A stretch of DNA of 64,000 nucleotides from Halorubrum hochsteinianum. GTDB lineage: Archaea > Halobacteriota > Halobacteria > Halobacteriales > Haloferacaceae. The DNA lies in contig NZ_CP098415.1 of the NCBI RefSeq assembly GCF_023702125.1, positions 1,550,001-1,614,000 of the forward strand. The letters are read 5' to 3'. The notes beneath the pieces were generated by a model. The model did not search any database, was not told where the DNA came from, and worked only from the letters and a program-made list of their open reading frames with translations. Shown piece after piece: positions 34,235 through 43,901 of the stretch. Each line of letters begins with the position of its first letter. Position 1 is the stretch's first letter. The position numbers and the translations under genes were made by a program.

Positions 34235-34627
34235 TCACTTTCGGAGCATTGAGGGGAGGTCGAGCGAGGACGGCGGCCCCTCCCGCGGCCGCTCGGTGAG
34301 TGTCAGTTCGCGTATCGCGCCGGGCAGCGCCGCGGGCACCGGCGACTCGCGCGGAGCTCCGAGGTCGTCGACGAGGGAGCTCCACACCTCCTCGTCGTCG
34401 GGGTCGTCGCCCTCCGCCTTCGCCTCCAGGGCCTTCGTCCGCCCCTCGTCGTACGCCAGTTCGACGATGCTCCGGTCGTAGCTCCCGGGGAACGCCTCCA
34501 GCACCCGGTCCAGCTCGTCGGGGCGGGCCTCGTCGACCCCGGCGGCGACCCCCAGCGCGAAGGCGCGCTCGACGGCCTCCTCCCGCGAGAGCTCGTCCCA
34601 CTCCGTGCCGAACGTGCGGTCGTACAT
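34235..34627 (-). CDS. small acidic protein in the CheW/KaiC-like operon
   Basis: A 130-residue, mostly helical acidic protein starting MYDRTFGTEWDELSREEAVE. It has no cysteine and no membrane segment; a helical part (1-75) is followed by a Pro-rich tail. The start codon overlaps the KaiC-like stop (shared base at 34627), which means tight translational coupling. The function is not recognised; a regulatory partner of the ATPase is the likely reading. Confidence 0.65.
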   Translation of the reverse strand: MYDRTFGTEWDELSREEAVERAFALGVAAGVDEARPDELDRVLEAFPGSYDRSIVELAYDEGRTKALEAKAEGDDPDDEEVWSSLVDDLGAPRESPVPAALPGAIRELTLTERPREGPPSSLDLPSMLRK

Positions 34628-35322
34628 CAGTGGGTCACCGTCGCCGCCGAGCCGACCCGGAGCCCGCCGTCGGTGAACTCGACGTCCTGAATGTCGGTGT
34701 CGACGTCCGTTCCCCGCATCTTCAGCACCTGAACCCCGCGGCGCATCCCCTCGTCCTCGAGGTAGTTGTGCATGAAGACGACGCCGTGCGCGAGGTAGTG
34801 CTCCTCCGAGTAGGCGCTCGGGTCGGTCATCTCGGAGATCAACAGCGTCGTGGCGTCGGTCCGCTTCAGCGAGGAGAGCAGCTGGATCATCGTGTCCTCG
34901 TCGTCGTCCAAGAGGAACCGCAACAGCATGGTGGAGTCGAAGACGACCCGGTCGATGTCGCGGGAGTTGATGAACCCGGTGAGGCGGTTGGTGACGCCGG
35001 ACCGGTCGCGGCGGTCCCCGGGCAGCCCGAAGAACCGCCGGCCGTCCGAGGAGAAGGAGTCGAGGAACGTGACGCGGTCGGAGTCGAGCGCGCGGTCGAA
35101 CCCGAAGTCGTAGCCGCTCATGTCCTCGCGGATCCCGGCCTTGGTCTCGTGCATGCTGATGTACAGCACGTCCTCGCCGTTTCGAGCGCCCTGAGCCGCG
35201 AACTGCGAACAGAAGGTGGTTTTGCCGCTCCCGGGCGGACCGCTCACAACGTACAGACGGTCCTCGGGGAATCCCCCGTCGACGAGATCGTCGAACCCCG
35301 GGACGCCGCTTGAGACGCGCAT
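34627..35322 (-). CDS. KaiC-like RecA-superfamily ATPase
   Basis: A 231-residue single KaiC domain starting MRVSSGVPGFDDLVDGGFPE. Walker A is GPPGSGKT at 28-35, and Walker B is in DRVVFDSTMLL near residue 130. Such proteins are implicated in signal transduction in archaea, where ATPase activity is coupled to partner binding. A minus-strand box CTTATCAG (35345-35352) lies 27 nt upstream and supports this start over an in-frame ATG at 35337. It follows cheW by 164 bp on the same strand. Confidence 0.82.
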   Translation of the reverse strand: MRVSSGVPGFDDLVDGGFPEDRLYVVSGPPGSGKTTFCSQFAAQGARNGEDVLYISMHETKAGIREDMSGYDFGFDRALDSDRVTFLDSFSSDGRRFFGLPGDRRDRSGVTNRLTGFINSRDIDRVVFDSTMLLRFLLDDDEDTMIQLLSSLKRTDATTLLISEMTDPSAYSEEHYLAHGVVFMHNYLEDEGMRRGVQVLKMRGTDVDTDIQDVEFTDGGLRVGSAATVTH

Positions 35323-35486
35323 ACGTACGCAACCCATTGCGCGGCTGATAAGCGTTGCCACCCGGTTCTCACGGGTGAGAACCGATAGCCGTGGTTCGGC
35401 CGGCCGACGGCCCCCGGCTCGCGCCGTCGGCACCGCGTCGCTTCGGCCCCTCCCGGCGACCGCCTCGGCGTGCCTCCCAGCGCCGT

Positions 35487-35960
35487 CTACGCCTCCGCGG
35501 CCTCGACGTCGCCGAGCTCGGCCGCCAGCTCGTCGTCGACGTCCGGGGAGACCCACACGACGAAGCGGTCGTCGGACTTGACGATGCCGCGGACGCCCTC
35601 GTCCTCGACGGTGGTGCTCTGGTCGACGTCCTCGGGCGCGACGTCGCGGACCTGGAACACCTCGTCGACCATCCAGCCGACCGTCCCGCCCTCGTCGATC
35701 TCGCTGTCGTCGAACACGACGATGCGCTCCCGGGGGCCCTCCTCGTCGATCTCGAACAGCGTCTTCGGATCGACGATCGTGGTCGTCCGGCCCCGCAGGT
35801 CCATCACGCCCTCGACGTGGTCCGGCGAGTTCGGGATCCGCGTGAGCTCGCCGGCGTCGACGATCTCGTCGATGACGCCGATGTCCAGACAGTACGTCCC
35901 GTCGCCCAGGCCGAACTCCAACACCTTGGTCGGTTCGGCGTCCGCCTCTGTGGCTGCCAT
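35487..35960 (-). CDS. cheW: chemotaxis coupling protein CheW
   Basis: A 157-residue CheW with the double beta-barrel fold. Typical stretches are LEFGLGDGTYCLDIGVIDEI, the ITRIPNSPDHVEGVMDLRG-like segment and TTTIVDPKTLF. CheW links receptor signalling domains to CheA at the membrane. An acidic tail extends the C-terminus. The TATA box ATTATTTG (35983-35990 on the minus strand) lies about 27 nt before the ATG, so the transcript is leaderless. It is divergent from cheB. Confidence 0.93.
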   Translation of the reverse strand: MAATEADAEPTKVLEFGLGDGTYCLDIGVIDEIVDAGELTRIPNSPDHVEGVMDLRGRTTTIVDPKTLFEIDEEGPRERIVVFDDSEIDEGGTVGWMVDEVFQVRDVAPEDVDQSTTVEDEGVRGIVKSDDRFVVWVSPDVDDELAAELGDVEAAEA

Positions 35961-35982
35961 ACACGCACCTGCGGTCAACCGA

Positions 35983-36038
35983 CAAATAATCGTGTCCCCT
36001 GAATTATCAGGGGTGATTACTGGGTCCGTGGATTTATG
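35983..36038. promoter_or_regulatory. divergent cheW/cheB promoters with 18-bp palindrome
   Basis: The cheW box lies at 35983-35990 (minus strand) and the cheB box TTTATG at 36033-36038, each about 27 nt from its start. Between them CCCCTGAATTATCAGGGG (35996-36013) has perfect 7-bp arms around ATTA. The palindrome touches the upstream (BRE-like) side of the cheW promoter, a good place for an operator that controls both arms of the locus. Confidence 0.65.
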
Positions 36039-36062
36039 CTGATTCTGGGTCCGGTGTTGAAC

Positions 36063-37157
36063 ATGAGCAGGACGACGGATCGGCGCGGCGGTCGGGACGG
36101 GTCGCCGCGGGTGGTGGTCGTCGACGACTCCCCGTTCATGCGGGGTCTGATAAGCGATCTCTTGAGCGATGCGGGGGTCGCGGTCGTCGGCGAGGCGGGG
36201 GACGGAGAAGAGGCGCTCTCGGTGGTCGCCGAGGAGCGCCCCGACGTCGTGACGATGGACGTCGAGATGCCCGGAATGGGCGGGCTCGAAGCCGTCGAAC
36301 GGCTGATGGAGGAGACGCCGACGCCGGTGTTGATGCTGTCGGCGCACACCGACGAGGGCGCTGAGGTCACCTTCGAGGCGCTCGACCGCGGGGCGGTCGA
36401 CTTCTTCGCCAAGCCCGGCGGCGAGGTCTCGACCGGCGTCTCGCGCGAGTCCGAGCGGCTCGTCGAGGCGGTGCGGTCGGTCGCGGACGCCGACCTCGAC
36501 GCCGCGACGCGCGAGCGCGACGACCCGAGTTCCGCGGCGTCGGAGCGCTCGGACTCCGGCTCCGACGCGGACGCGGCCGACGTGGACGGCCCCCTGACCG
36601 TGGTCATCGCGGCGTCGACCGGCGGCCCGAACGCGGTCGAGCGCGTGCTGTCGGCGCTGCCGATGGCGGACTGCCGCGTGGTGATCGTCCAGCACATGCC
36701 GGAGGCGTTCACGTCGCGGTTCGCGAACCGGCTCGACGAGGCGTCCGCGTACGACGTGCGCGAGGCGAGCGACGGGGCGCGGATCGGTGCCGGCGAGGCG
36801 CTCGTCGCCCGCGGCGGCAGCCACACCCTGATCGACAGCTACCGCTCGGGGCGGCTCCGCGTCAAGCTCGACGCGGACGACGACTCCCACACCGTCACCC
36901 CCGCGGCAGACGTGACGATGCGCTCGGCCGCCGAGGTGGTCGACGACCCGCTCGTCGGCGTCGTGCTGACCGGGATGGGATCCGACGCCGCCGAGGGGAT
37001 CCGCGCGATGGCCGACGCCGGGGCCCGGACGCTCGCGCAGAGCGAGGGGACCTGCGTCATCTACGGGATGCCGAAGCGCGCCGTCGAGACCGGCGGGGTC
37101 GACGAGGTACACGACCTCGACGACGTCGCCGGCGCGATCGTGGGGGGTGAGGCCTGA
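36063..37157 (+). CDS. cheB: chemotaxis protein-glutamate methylesterase CheB
   Basis: A 364-residue response regulator-methylesterase. The receiver domain (15-125) has D21/D22 and the phosphorylation site D66 in VTMDVEMPG. A Ser/Asp-rich linker follows, then the esterase domain with the triad S185 (AASTGGPN), H211 (QHMPEAF) and D308 (GMGSDAAEG). It removes methyl groups from receptors during adaptation. The start at MSRTTDRR fits the TATA box at 36033-36038; an upstream in-frame start at 36036 would overlap the box. It overlaps cheA by one base. Confidence 0.94.
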   Translation: MSRTTDRRGGRDGSPRVVVVDDSPFMRGLISDLLSDAGVAVVGEAGDGEEALSVVAEERPDVVTMDVEMPGMGGLEAVERLMEETPTPVLMLSAHTDEGAEVTFEALDRGAVDFFAKPGGEVSTGVSRESERLVEAVRSVADADLDAATRERDDPSSAASERSDSGSDADAADVDGPLTVVIAASTGGPNAVERVLSALPMADCRVVIVQHMPEAFTSRFANRLDEASAYDVREASDGARIGAGEALVARGGSHTLIDSYRSGRLRVKLDADDDSHTVTPAADVTMRSAAEVVDDPLVGVVLTGMGSDAAEGIRAMADAGARTLAQSEGTCVIYGMPKRAVETGGVDEVHDLDDVAGAIVGGEA

Positions 37158-39487
37158 TGGACTCCCACCGCGCCGCGTTCGTCGCCGAGGCCGAAGACGG
37201 GATCACGGACCTGAACAACGCGCTGCTCGCCCTCGAAGCCGACCCCGAGGACGCCGAGGCGATGGACGACGTGTTCCGCGTCGCGCACACCCTCAAGGGG
37301 AACGCCGCTGCGATGGGGTACGAGGACGTCTCCGACTTCGGGCACGCCCTCGAAGACCTGCTGGACGCGGTCCGGCAGGGCGACCGCGAGGTGACCCCCG
37401 AGCTGATGGACCTCCTCTTCGAGGGGGTCGACGCAGTCGAGGCGATGGTCTCGGAGATCGCCGACACCGGCGAGGTGTCGACGGACCCCTCCGACCTCGA
37501 GTCGCGCCTGCGCGAGATGGAGGAACACGGCACCGTCGGCGGCGGCGAGGGCGACGAGTCCGGAGCCGACGACGCCGGAGGCGACGGCGAGATCGACGGG
37601 ACCGCCGACGCCGATTCCGACGCTGGCGATCCCGGCGCAGACGAGGACGCCGAAAGCGACGAGGCCGACGCGCCCGACGTCTCGGTGCCGGAGCCGCCCG
37701 CGGCCGCGGCCGACCTGCCCGAGCCGGTCGCGTACGCGGACGTGACGATCGGCGAGGCGAAGATGGCGGGGGTCGACGCGGCGCTCGTCCTCCAGGCCCT
37801 CGACGAGCAGTTCGACGCGCACGCGACGGACCCCGACCCGGAGGCGCTGGAGGACGGCGAGTACGACGAGCGGTTCGACGCGTTCGTCGGCGGCACCGAG
37901 CCCGCGGTCCTCGCCGAGGGACTCGAAGCGCTCACGCAGGTCGAGTCGGTGACGGCGGTCGCGCTCGACGGGTCGGCGGACGGCGAGGCGGCCGACGACG
38001 CCGAGGGGACGGCGGCGGACGCGACGGGCGACGCGGTCGAGGAGACGGCCGCGGACGCCCCGAGCGACGAGGCCGACGACGAGTTCGATGCCGCCGACCC
38101 CGAGGCGACCGGATCCGAGGGCGTCGACGGCGAGACCGACGACGCAGACTCGGAGGGCGACGAGACGGACTCCGGAACCGACGACTCCGGGCCGTCCTCC
38201 GGTGGCTCGGACTCCAAATCCGGCGACGAGATCAAGTCGATCCGCGTCGACGTGGACCAGGTCGACGAGCTGTACGGGCTGGTCGAGCAGCTGGTGACGA
38301 GCCGGATCAAACTCCGCCGCGAGATCGAGGGGACGGACGCCGAGTCCGACGCCTTAGACGAGCTGGACAAGCTCGCCTCCAGCCTCCAGGACACGGCGAT
38401 GGACATGCGGCTCATCCCGTTCTCGCAGGTGTCCGACTCGTTCCCGCGGCTCGTCCGCGACATCTCCCGGGACCTCGACAAGCGGATCGACTTCGAGATC
38501 GAGGGCGACGACGTGGAGCTGGACCGGACGATCCTCACGGAGATGCGCGACCCGCTCGTGCACGTCCTGCGGAACGCGGTCGACCACGGGATCGAGTCGC
38601 CGGAGGAGCGCGAGGCCGCCGGGAAGGACCCGACCGGCCACGTGGAGCTGACCGCCGAGCGCGAGCGCGACCACGTGATCATCGAGGTCACCGACGACGG
38701 CGGGGGGCTCGACCCCGACCAGCTCCGCGACAAGGCGGTCGACGAGGGCGTCAAGAGCCGCGAGGCGGTTGAGGCGATGGAGGACGACGAGGTGTACGAC
38801 CTCGTGTTCCACCCCGGCTTCTCCACCGCGGAGGAGGTCACGGACGTCTCCGGCCGCGGGGTCGGCATGGACGTGGTGCGGACGACCGCGCGCGACCTCG
38901 ACGGCTCCGTCTCGATCGAGAGCGAGCCGGGCGAGGGGAGCACGGTCCGGTTCCGGCTCCCGGTCACCGTCGCCATCGTGAAGGTGATGTTCGTCGACGT
39001 CGGCGGCACGGAGTACGGCATTCCGATCAAGTCGATCGCAGAGGTCGCCCGCGCGGACGACATCGAGGAGGTCCACGGCGACGAGGTCGTTAGACACGAG
39101 GACGACCTCTACCCCGTCGTCAGGCTCAACGAGCGGCTCGGTGAGGTCGACCCCGGAGCGGTCGAGGCGTCCGCGGCGGCGTCCGCCGACGAGACCCCGG
39201 CCGCCGACGGGGGCGTCGCGGTCGACGACGGGACCGCCGACGCGCCGGGCCCCGACGACGCCGGGGACGGGGGCGACGAGGCCGGCGACCCGGACGACGC
39301 CGGCATGCTCGTCCGGATCCGCGAGGAGACGCGGCAGGTCGCGCTCCACTGCGACGCCGTCTTAGACCAGGAGGAAGTGGTCGTCAAACCGCTCGACGGT
39401 CCGCTCTCGGGGACGCCCGGCCTCAGCGGCACGGCCGTCCTCGGCGACGGGGACGTCGTGGCCGTGCTCGACGTGGTGAGCCTATGA
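37157..39487 (+). CDS. cheA: chemotaxis histidine kinase CheA
   Basis: A 776-residue kinase. P1 carries H44 in VAHTLKGNAAAMGY, and a P2-like region is flanked by two long Asp/Glu/Ala linkers (about 120-175 and 270-350). P3 dimerisation follows (VDQVDELYGLVEQLV), then the P4 ATPase (LRNAVDHGIES, DDGGGLDPDQ, GRGVGMDVV) and the CheW-like P5, itself interrupted by an acidic insertion near 670-720. CheA phosphorylates CheY and CheB. The start overlaps cheB by one base and the end overlaps cheR, so the trio is translationally coupled. Confidence 0.95.
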   Translation: MDSHRAAFVAEAEDGITDLNNALLALEADPEDAEAMDDVFRVAHTLKGNAAAMGYEDVSDFGHALEDLLDAVRQGDREVTPELMDLLFEGVDAVEAMVSEIADTGEVSTDPSDLESRLREMEEHGTVGGGEGDESGADDAGGDGEIDGTADADSDAGDPGADEDAESDEADAPDVSVPEPPAAAADLPEPVAYADVTIGEAKMAGVDAALVLQALDEQFDAHATDPDPEALEDGEYDERFDAFVGGTEPAVLAEGLEALTQVESVTAVALDGSADGEAADDAEGTAADATGDAVEETAADAPSDEADDEFDAADPEATGSEGVDGETDDADSEGDETDSGTDDSGPSSGGSDSKSGDEIKSIRVDVDQVDELYGLVEQLVTSRIKLRREIEGTDAESDALDELDKLASSLQDTAMDMRLIPFSQVSDSFPRLVRDISRDLDKRIDFEIEGDDVELDRTILTEMRDPLVHVLRNAVDHGIESPEEREAAGKDPTGHVELTAERERDHVIIEVTDDGGGLDPDQLRDKAVDEGVKSREAVEAMEDDEVYDLVFHPGFSTAEEVTDVSGRGVGMDVVRTTARDLDGSVSIESEPGEGSTVRFRLPVTVAIVKVMFVDVGGTEYGIPIKSIAEVARADDIEEVHGDEVVRHEDDLYPVVRLNERLGEVDPGAVEASAAASADETPAADGGVAVDDGTADAPGPDDAGDGGDEAGDPDDAGMLVRIREETRQVALHCDAVLDQEEVVVKPLDGPLSGTPGLSGTAVLGDGDVVAVLDVVSL

Positions 39488-40302
39488 GCGAACCGGGCGA
39501 CGAGGGCGAAACGGCGTTCGAGGGGGTCCTCCGGCAGATCGACGATACGGTCCCGTTCGAGCCGGGGTACTACAACGAGTCGTACCTCGACCGGCGGATC
39601 ACGGCGCGGATGCGGCGGCGCGACACGGAGTCGCACGCCGAGTACGAGCGCATCCTCCGCGACGACGACGACGAGCGGCAGGCGCTGATGGACGCGCTCA
39701 CGATCAACGTGACGGAGTTCTTCCGCAACCCGGAGATGTGGGACGTCCTCCGCGAGGTGTTGCGCGAGCGGACCGCGAACCAGCGGCGCGTCAGGGTGTG
39801 GTCCGCGCCGTCGGCCGACGGCCGCGAGCCGTACTCCGTCGCGATGTTGGCCTGCGACGACGACCGGATCGACGAGTCGCGCGTGGAGGTGCTCGGCTCC
39901 GACATCAGCGAGGAGGCGCTCGACAACGCCCGCGAGGGCGTCTACCACACGACACGGACGACCGACATCGCCGAAGAGCTGGAGCCGCTCTCGGACCCGG
40001 ACCGGTACGTCGAGCGCGACGAGGACACGTTCCGCGTGCGGCCGGCGGTCAAGCGCCTTGTCGACTTCGAGACGCACGACCTGATCCGCGACGGGGCGCG
40101 CGACCCCTTCGACGTGGTGTTGTGTCGCAACCTGCTGATCTACATCGACGTCGACCACAAGGCCGCCCTGTTCGACACGCTGGAGGCGTCGCTCGCCGAC
40201 GACGGCGTCCTCGTGTTGGGGATGACCGAGAGCGTCCCCCCGAACCGGAGCGACCGCTACGAACCGATCGACAAGCGACGGCGGGTGTTCGGGAGGCGCT
40301 GA
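39484..40302 (+). CDS. cheR: chemotaxis receptor methyltransferase CheR
   Basis: A 272-residue protein methyltransferase that uses S-adenosylmethionine to methylate receptor glutamates. The N-terminal helical domain contains [14 protein letters not shown], followed by [14 protein letters not shown] and the SAM site [14 protein letters not shown], where the usual GCSTGEE is changed to [21 protein letters not shown] is also conserved. The start overlaps cheA by 4 nt, and the stop overlaps the HEAT gene by one base. Confidence 0.93.
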   Translation: MSEPGDEGETAFEGVLRQIDDTVPFEPGYYNESYLDRRITARMRRRDTESHAEYERILRDDDDERQALMDALTINVTEFFRNPEMWDVLREVLRERTANQRRVRVWSAPSADGREPYSVAMLACDDDRIDESRVEVLGSDISEEALDNAREGVYHTTRTTDIAEELEPLSDPDRYVERDEDTFRVRPAVKRLVDFETHDLIRDGARDPFDVVLCRNLLIYIDVDHKAALFDTLEASLADDGVLVLGMTESVPPNRSDRYEPIDKRRRVFGRR

Positions 40303-41516
40303 TGTCGCTGTACCAGCACGCTCGGGACGGGAACGCGGAGCGCCTTCGGGACGCGCTCGGCAGCGACAGCGCGGCCGTTCGCCGCCGCGCCGCCGAGTTC
40401 CTCGGCGAGATCGGCGAGGAGGGCGACCAGCCGACGGTCGACGGCCTGCTCCGCGCCGCGACCACCGACGACGACCCCGAGGTCCGTGGGGCCGCCGTCG
40501 ACGCGCTGGACGCCATCGGCGAGGCCGCCCTCGAACAGCTCCTCGAAGAGCTCACCGGGGGCGGCAACGACGGCGAGGCCGAGTGGGTCACCGCGCGCAA
40601 GTTCGCCCGCGCCCTCGAGGCCGACCGCCCGGAGCTCCGCATGGCCGCGGCGAACGCGCTCGGGCGGCTCGACGACGCCAGCGGCCTCCAGCCGCTCGTC
40701 GGGGCGCTCGACGACGAGGACGAGCGCGTCCGCCTCCGCGCGGCGCAGGCCTGCGGCACCTTCGCCGACGCGCGGGCCGTCCCCGGTCTCCGCGACGCGC
40801 TCGGCGACGAGGACCCGCGCGTGCGCCGCGCCGCGGCGAACGCGCTCGGCACGATCGGGACGGACCAGGCGCTGTCGCCGCTCCTCGAACTGCTCGACGA
40901 CGGCGACGAGTCGATCCGACGCATCGCGGCCGGCGCGCTCGGGAAGGCGAGCAACCCGGAGCCGGTCGAGCCGCTCGCGCGGGCGCTCGGCGACGAGAGC
41001 CCCGTCGTGCGCAACGCGGCGGTGTACTCCGTCATCGAACTGCTCTCGAACGTGCCGACCCAGCAGAGCCACGCGGTCCGCGATCAGGTCGTCTCGGAGC
41101 TGAAGCAGGCCGACGACGCGACGGTCGTCGAGCCGCTCGTCGAGATCCTCACCGACGGCCAGCAGTCCCGCCAGCGCCGGAACGCGGCGTGGATCCTCGG
41201 GCGCGTGGCGGACCCGGATACGTCGACCGCGGTGGAGGCGCTCGCGGACGCGCTCGCGGACGACGACCCGCAGACCGCGCAGTTCGCGGCCACGAGCCTG
41301 AAGAGCCTCGGCGGGCCGGTCGTCGAGGACCGCCTGCTCGACAAGCTGGGCCCCGAACACCCGGAGGACGCCCGCGCGAAGGCGGTGTTCGTCCTCGGCC
41401 AGATCGGCGGACAGGAGACGCTGAACCGCCTCGAAGAGTACGCCGACGACGACAGTCAGGCCGTCAGAAAGCGCGTGTTCTCGGCCGTCTCGAAGCTGCG
41501 CGCAGGGGGACCGTAA
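40302..41516 (+). CDS. HEAT-repeat protein of the chemotaxis operon
   Basis: A 404-residue protein made almost wholly of HEAT/PBS repeats of about 31 residues, for example [45 protein letters not shown] and [20 protein letters not shown]-repeat protein at this position beside CheF is known from the haloarchaeal che locus. It is thought to help connect the Che system with the archaellum motor. The start overlaps the cheR stop, and its stop is followed immediately by cheF. Confidence 0.88.
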   Translation: MSLYQHARDGNAERLRDALGSDSAAVRRRAAEFLGEIGEEGDQPTVDGLLRAATTDDDPEVRGAAVDALDAIGEAALEQLLEELTGGGNDGEAEWVTARKFARALEADRPELRMAAANALGRLDDASGLQPLVGALDDEDERVRLRAAQACGTFADARAVPGLRDALGDEDPRVRRAAANALGTIGTDQALSPLLELLDDGDESIRRIAAGALGKASNPEPVEPLARALGDESPVVRNAAVYSVIELLSNVPTQQSHAVRDQVVSELKQADDATVVEPLVEILTDGQQSRQRRNAAWILGRVADPDTSTAVEALADALADDDPQTAQFAATSLKSLGGPVVEDRLLDKLGPEHPEDARAKAVFVLGQIGGQETLNRLEEYADDDSQAVRKRVFSAVSKLRAGGP

Positions 41517-42389
41517 ATGTCCCAAGAGGACAGCGAGTACAAGATCACGGACACGCAGGCGAAGTTCGCGGTCGCGGTCCGCGAGGGCCGGAAGGTGAGC
41601 GACGTCTCGTGGACCCCCGGGCGGGTCCTCCTCTCGAACCGGCGGCTCATCCTCGCCGGCAACGACGGGAAGCGGACCGTCCCGCTGTCGAAGCTGGAGC
41701 GGCTCGGCGGCCGCCACGACGCGAACCAGACGGTCGCGCGCGTCTCCAACTACGTGAGCTTCGATCTGGGCGAGCAGGTGCTGCTCGTCGCCGCCTCCGA
41801 CCACGAGTCGTTCGAGCGCGACGTCTACCGCGCGCTGCTCGACCAGAAGACCGTGATGGCGAAACACCCCGCGATCGAGGGGGGCGTCGTCCAGGACACC
41901 GAGTGGGAGCAGGCCCGCGTGAAGATCGACGACAACGGGCTCAACGCCGCCCTAGAACGCGGCGTCTTCGTGAAGTTCGACCTCGACGACATCAGCGGTC
42001 TCGACGCGGCGAAACGCACCGTCAACGGCGGCAAAAAGCCCGTCATCGAGGTGTCACACACCGACGACGAGGGGACGAGCATCGAGACGCACGTCGCGGG
42101 CGACCCGAACCGGATGCGGTTCGTCGAGTCGTGGCTCCGCAAGGGCGAGGAGCGCTCGTCGACGAACGTCGACCTCTCCAGCCGCGACCGGGAGGTACTG
42201 ATGGCGCTGTACTCCGGCGTCTCGCCGTTCGAGATCCCTTCGTTCCTCGGGATGGACGTCGACGACGTCGAGGAGACGTTCGAGCGGCTGGTCGACCTCG
42301 AAGTGGTCGAGGAGGTCCGGATCCGCCGGGAGGTCGCGCTCAACTCCCGCGGGCGAAACATCGCCAGCGAGGCGATGAACGAGCAGTAA
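41517..42389 (+). CDS. cheF: archaeal chemotaxis-archaellum adaptor CheF
   Basis: A 290-residue protein of the archaea-specific CheF family (formerly DUF439), starting [20 protein letters not shown]. CheF binds phosphorylated CheY and passes the switching signal to the archaellum motor. The C-terminal 75 residues form a winged-helix-like part ([19 protein letters not shown] to [12 protein letters not shown]). The ATG follows the TAA of the HEAT gene directly. It is the last chemotaxis gene in the unit; the next gene has its own promoter. Confidence 0.9.
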   Translation: MSQEDSEYKITDTQAKFAVAVREGRKVSDVSWTPGRVLLSNRRLILAGNDGKRTVPLSKLERLGGRHDANQTVARVSNYVSFDLGEQVLLVAASDHESFERDVYRALLDQKTVMAKHPAIEGGVVQDTEWEQARVKIDDNGLNAALERGVFVKFDLDDISGLDAAKRTVNGGKKPVIEVSHTDDEGTSIETHVAGDPNRMRFVESWLRKGEERSSTNVDLSSRDREVLMALYSGVSPFEIPSFLGMDVDDVEETFERLVDLEVVEEVRIRREVALNSRGRNIASEAMNEQ

Positions 42390-42443
42390 CCGGACGACGC
42401 CACTTTTTAAGTCGGGGCGGGTCCCGTCGGCGCGTCGAAGCAC

Positions 42444-42450
42444 GCTTAAG
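42444..42450 (+). promoter_or_regulatory. TATA-like box of the HAD phosphatase gene
   Basis: GCTTAAG is centred 27 nt before the ATG at 42474. It marks a new transcription unit separate from the che operon. An upstream CTTTTTAAG (42402-42410) may be a terminator tract or a second box. Confidence 0.5.
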
Positions 42451-42473
42451 TCGATGCCGCGTCGAGTCCGTCC

Positions 42474-43187
42474 ATGAGCTACGAGGCGGTGCTTTTCGAC
42501 CTCGACAACACGCTGTACCCGTACGCTCCCTGCAACGAGGCGGGCAAGCGGGCCGCGCTCGACGCCCTCCGCGAGCGCGGGTACGACCTGGACCGCGAGG
42601 CGTTCGACGACCTGTACGCGACCGGCCGCCGCGAGGCGAAACGCGAGACACGCACCACCGCCGCGTCCCACGACCGCCACGTCTACTTCAAGCGGGGCCT
42701 GTTCCGGCGCGCGGGCGAGCCGGACGTCGCGGGCGCGCTGGCGGCCGGCGACGCCTACTGGGACGGCTTCCTCGACGAGATGGCGCTCTGCGAGGGCGTC
42801 GAGCCGCTCTTCGACGCCCTCTCGGCGGCGGGGACCGACGTCGCGGTCGTGACCAACCTCACGACGCGGGTCCAGCTGCGCAAGCTCGCGCGCCTCGGGA
42901 TCGACGACCGCATCGACCTGCTCGTCACCTCCGAGGAGGTCGGCCGCGAGAAGCCGAGCGCGCTCCCGTTCACGACCGCGCTCGCCGAACTCGACTACCG
43001 ACCGTCCGAGGCGCTCGCGGTCGGCGACAACGTCGACGCGGATATCGCCGGCGGGAACGCGGTCGGCGTGGACACGGCGCTGTTCGTCGCCGACGGCGAC
43101 GCGCCCGACGCGGCGGACCTCACCGGTCCGCGCCGCCCGGACCACCGACTCGACGCGCTCGCCGACCTGACGGAGGTGGCGGCGTGA
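42474..43187 (+). CDS. HAD hydrolase, candidate ribulose-1,5-bisphosphate phosphatase
   Basis: A 237-residue HAD phosphatase with motif [10 protein letters not shown] (D9, D11), motif II VVTNLTT, motif III lysine in [10 protein letters not shown] and motif [12 protein letters not shown]. Its cap domain is helical (about 15-95). It overlaps the class II aldolase gene and lies before ribose-1,5-bisphosphate isomerase. In the reported haloarchaeal pentose bisphosphate pathway, a HAD enzyme converts ribulose-1,5-bisphosphate to ribulose-1-phosphate. That specific role is inferred from context; the HAD fold is seen directly. Confidence 0.8.
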   Translation: MSYEAVLFDLDNTLYPYAPCNEAGKRAALDALRERGYDLDREAFDDLYATGRREAKRETRTTAASHDRHVYFKRGLFRRAGEPDVAGALAAGDAYWDGFLDEMALCEGVEPLFDALSAAGTDVAVVTNLTTRVQLRKLARLGIDDRIDLLVTSEEVGREKPSALPFTTALAELDYRPSEALAVGDNVDADIAGGNAVGVDTALFVADGDAPDAADLTGPRRPDHRLDALADLTEVAA

Positions 43188-43873
43188 GCCGCGACGACGC
43201 GAGCGGGTCGGGCCGGGACGCGAACCCCGACCTCCTCCGCGAGGCGCGCGAGGCGGTCGTCGAGCACGCGCCCGCGCTGGCGGACCTCACCCCCGGCCGG
43301 ACCGGGAACCTGAGCGTCCGGGTGGGCGACCGCGTCGCCGTCACCCCCACCGGCGTCCCGTACGACTCCTTCGACGCCGTCGACGTGCCCGTCGTCTCGC
43401 TGGAGGGCGAGCGGCTGGCCGGGCGGATGGCCCCGTCCAGCGAGGTGCCGATGCACACGGGCATCTACGGGCACGACCGGCCGGGCGCGATCGTCCACAC
43501 CCACTCGCCGTGGGCGACGACGATGGCGACGCTTCACCGGAAGCTGCCGCCGATCCACTACATGATCGCCGCGGTGGGACGGGAGGTGCCGCTGGCCGAC
43601 TACGCGCCGTACGGGACCGAGGAGCTGGCCGCCAACGTCGTCGCCGCGATGGCCGAGGCCGACTCCGACGCGGCCATCCTCGCGAACCACGGGCTGGTGG
43701 TGACCGGCCCCGACGTCGAGACAGCCGTCGAGAACACTCGCCACGTCGAGGACATCTGTCGGCTCTACCTCCGCGCGTCCGCGGTGGGCGAGCCGCACGT
43801 CCTCTCCGACGAGCAGATGGCGACCGTCGAGGAGCGGTTCGAGAGCTACGGCCAGCAGCCCGACGCCGAGTGA
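43184..43873 (+). CDS. class II aldolase, candidate ribulose-1-phosphate aldolase
   Basis: A 229-residue zinc aldolase/adducin-fold protein starting at a GTG that overlaps the HAD stop. Zinc and catalytic residues match fuculose-1-phosphate aldolase: E87 in [10 protein letters not shown]105 and H107 in [10 protein letters not shown], and H169 in [10 protein letters not shown]. It would split ribulose-1-phosphate into dihydroxyacetone phosphate and glycolaldehyde. The class is clear; the substrate is inferred from the neighbouring HAD and R15P isomerase genes. Confidence 0.82.
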   Translation: MSRDDASGSGRDANPDLLREAREAVVEHAPALADLTPGRTGNLSVRVGDRVAVTPTGVPYDSFDAVDVPVVSLEGERLAGRMAPSSEVPMHTGIYGHDRPGAIVHTHSPWATTMATLHRKLPPIHYMIAAVGREVPLADYAPYGTEELAANVVAAMAEADSDAAILANHGLVVTGPDVETAVENTRHVEDICRLYLRASAVGEPHVLSDEQMATVEERFESYGQQPDAE

Positions 43874-43901
43874 CCCCCGGCCGCTCCGGCAGTCGGCCGG
43901 T

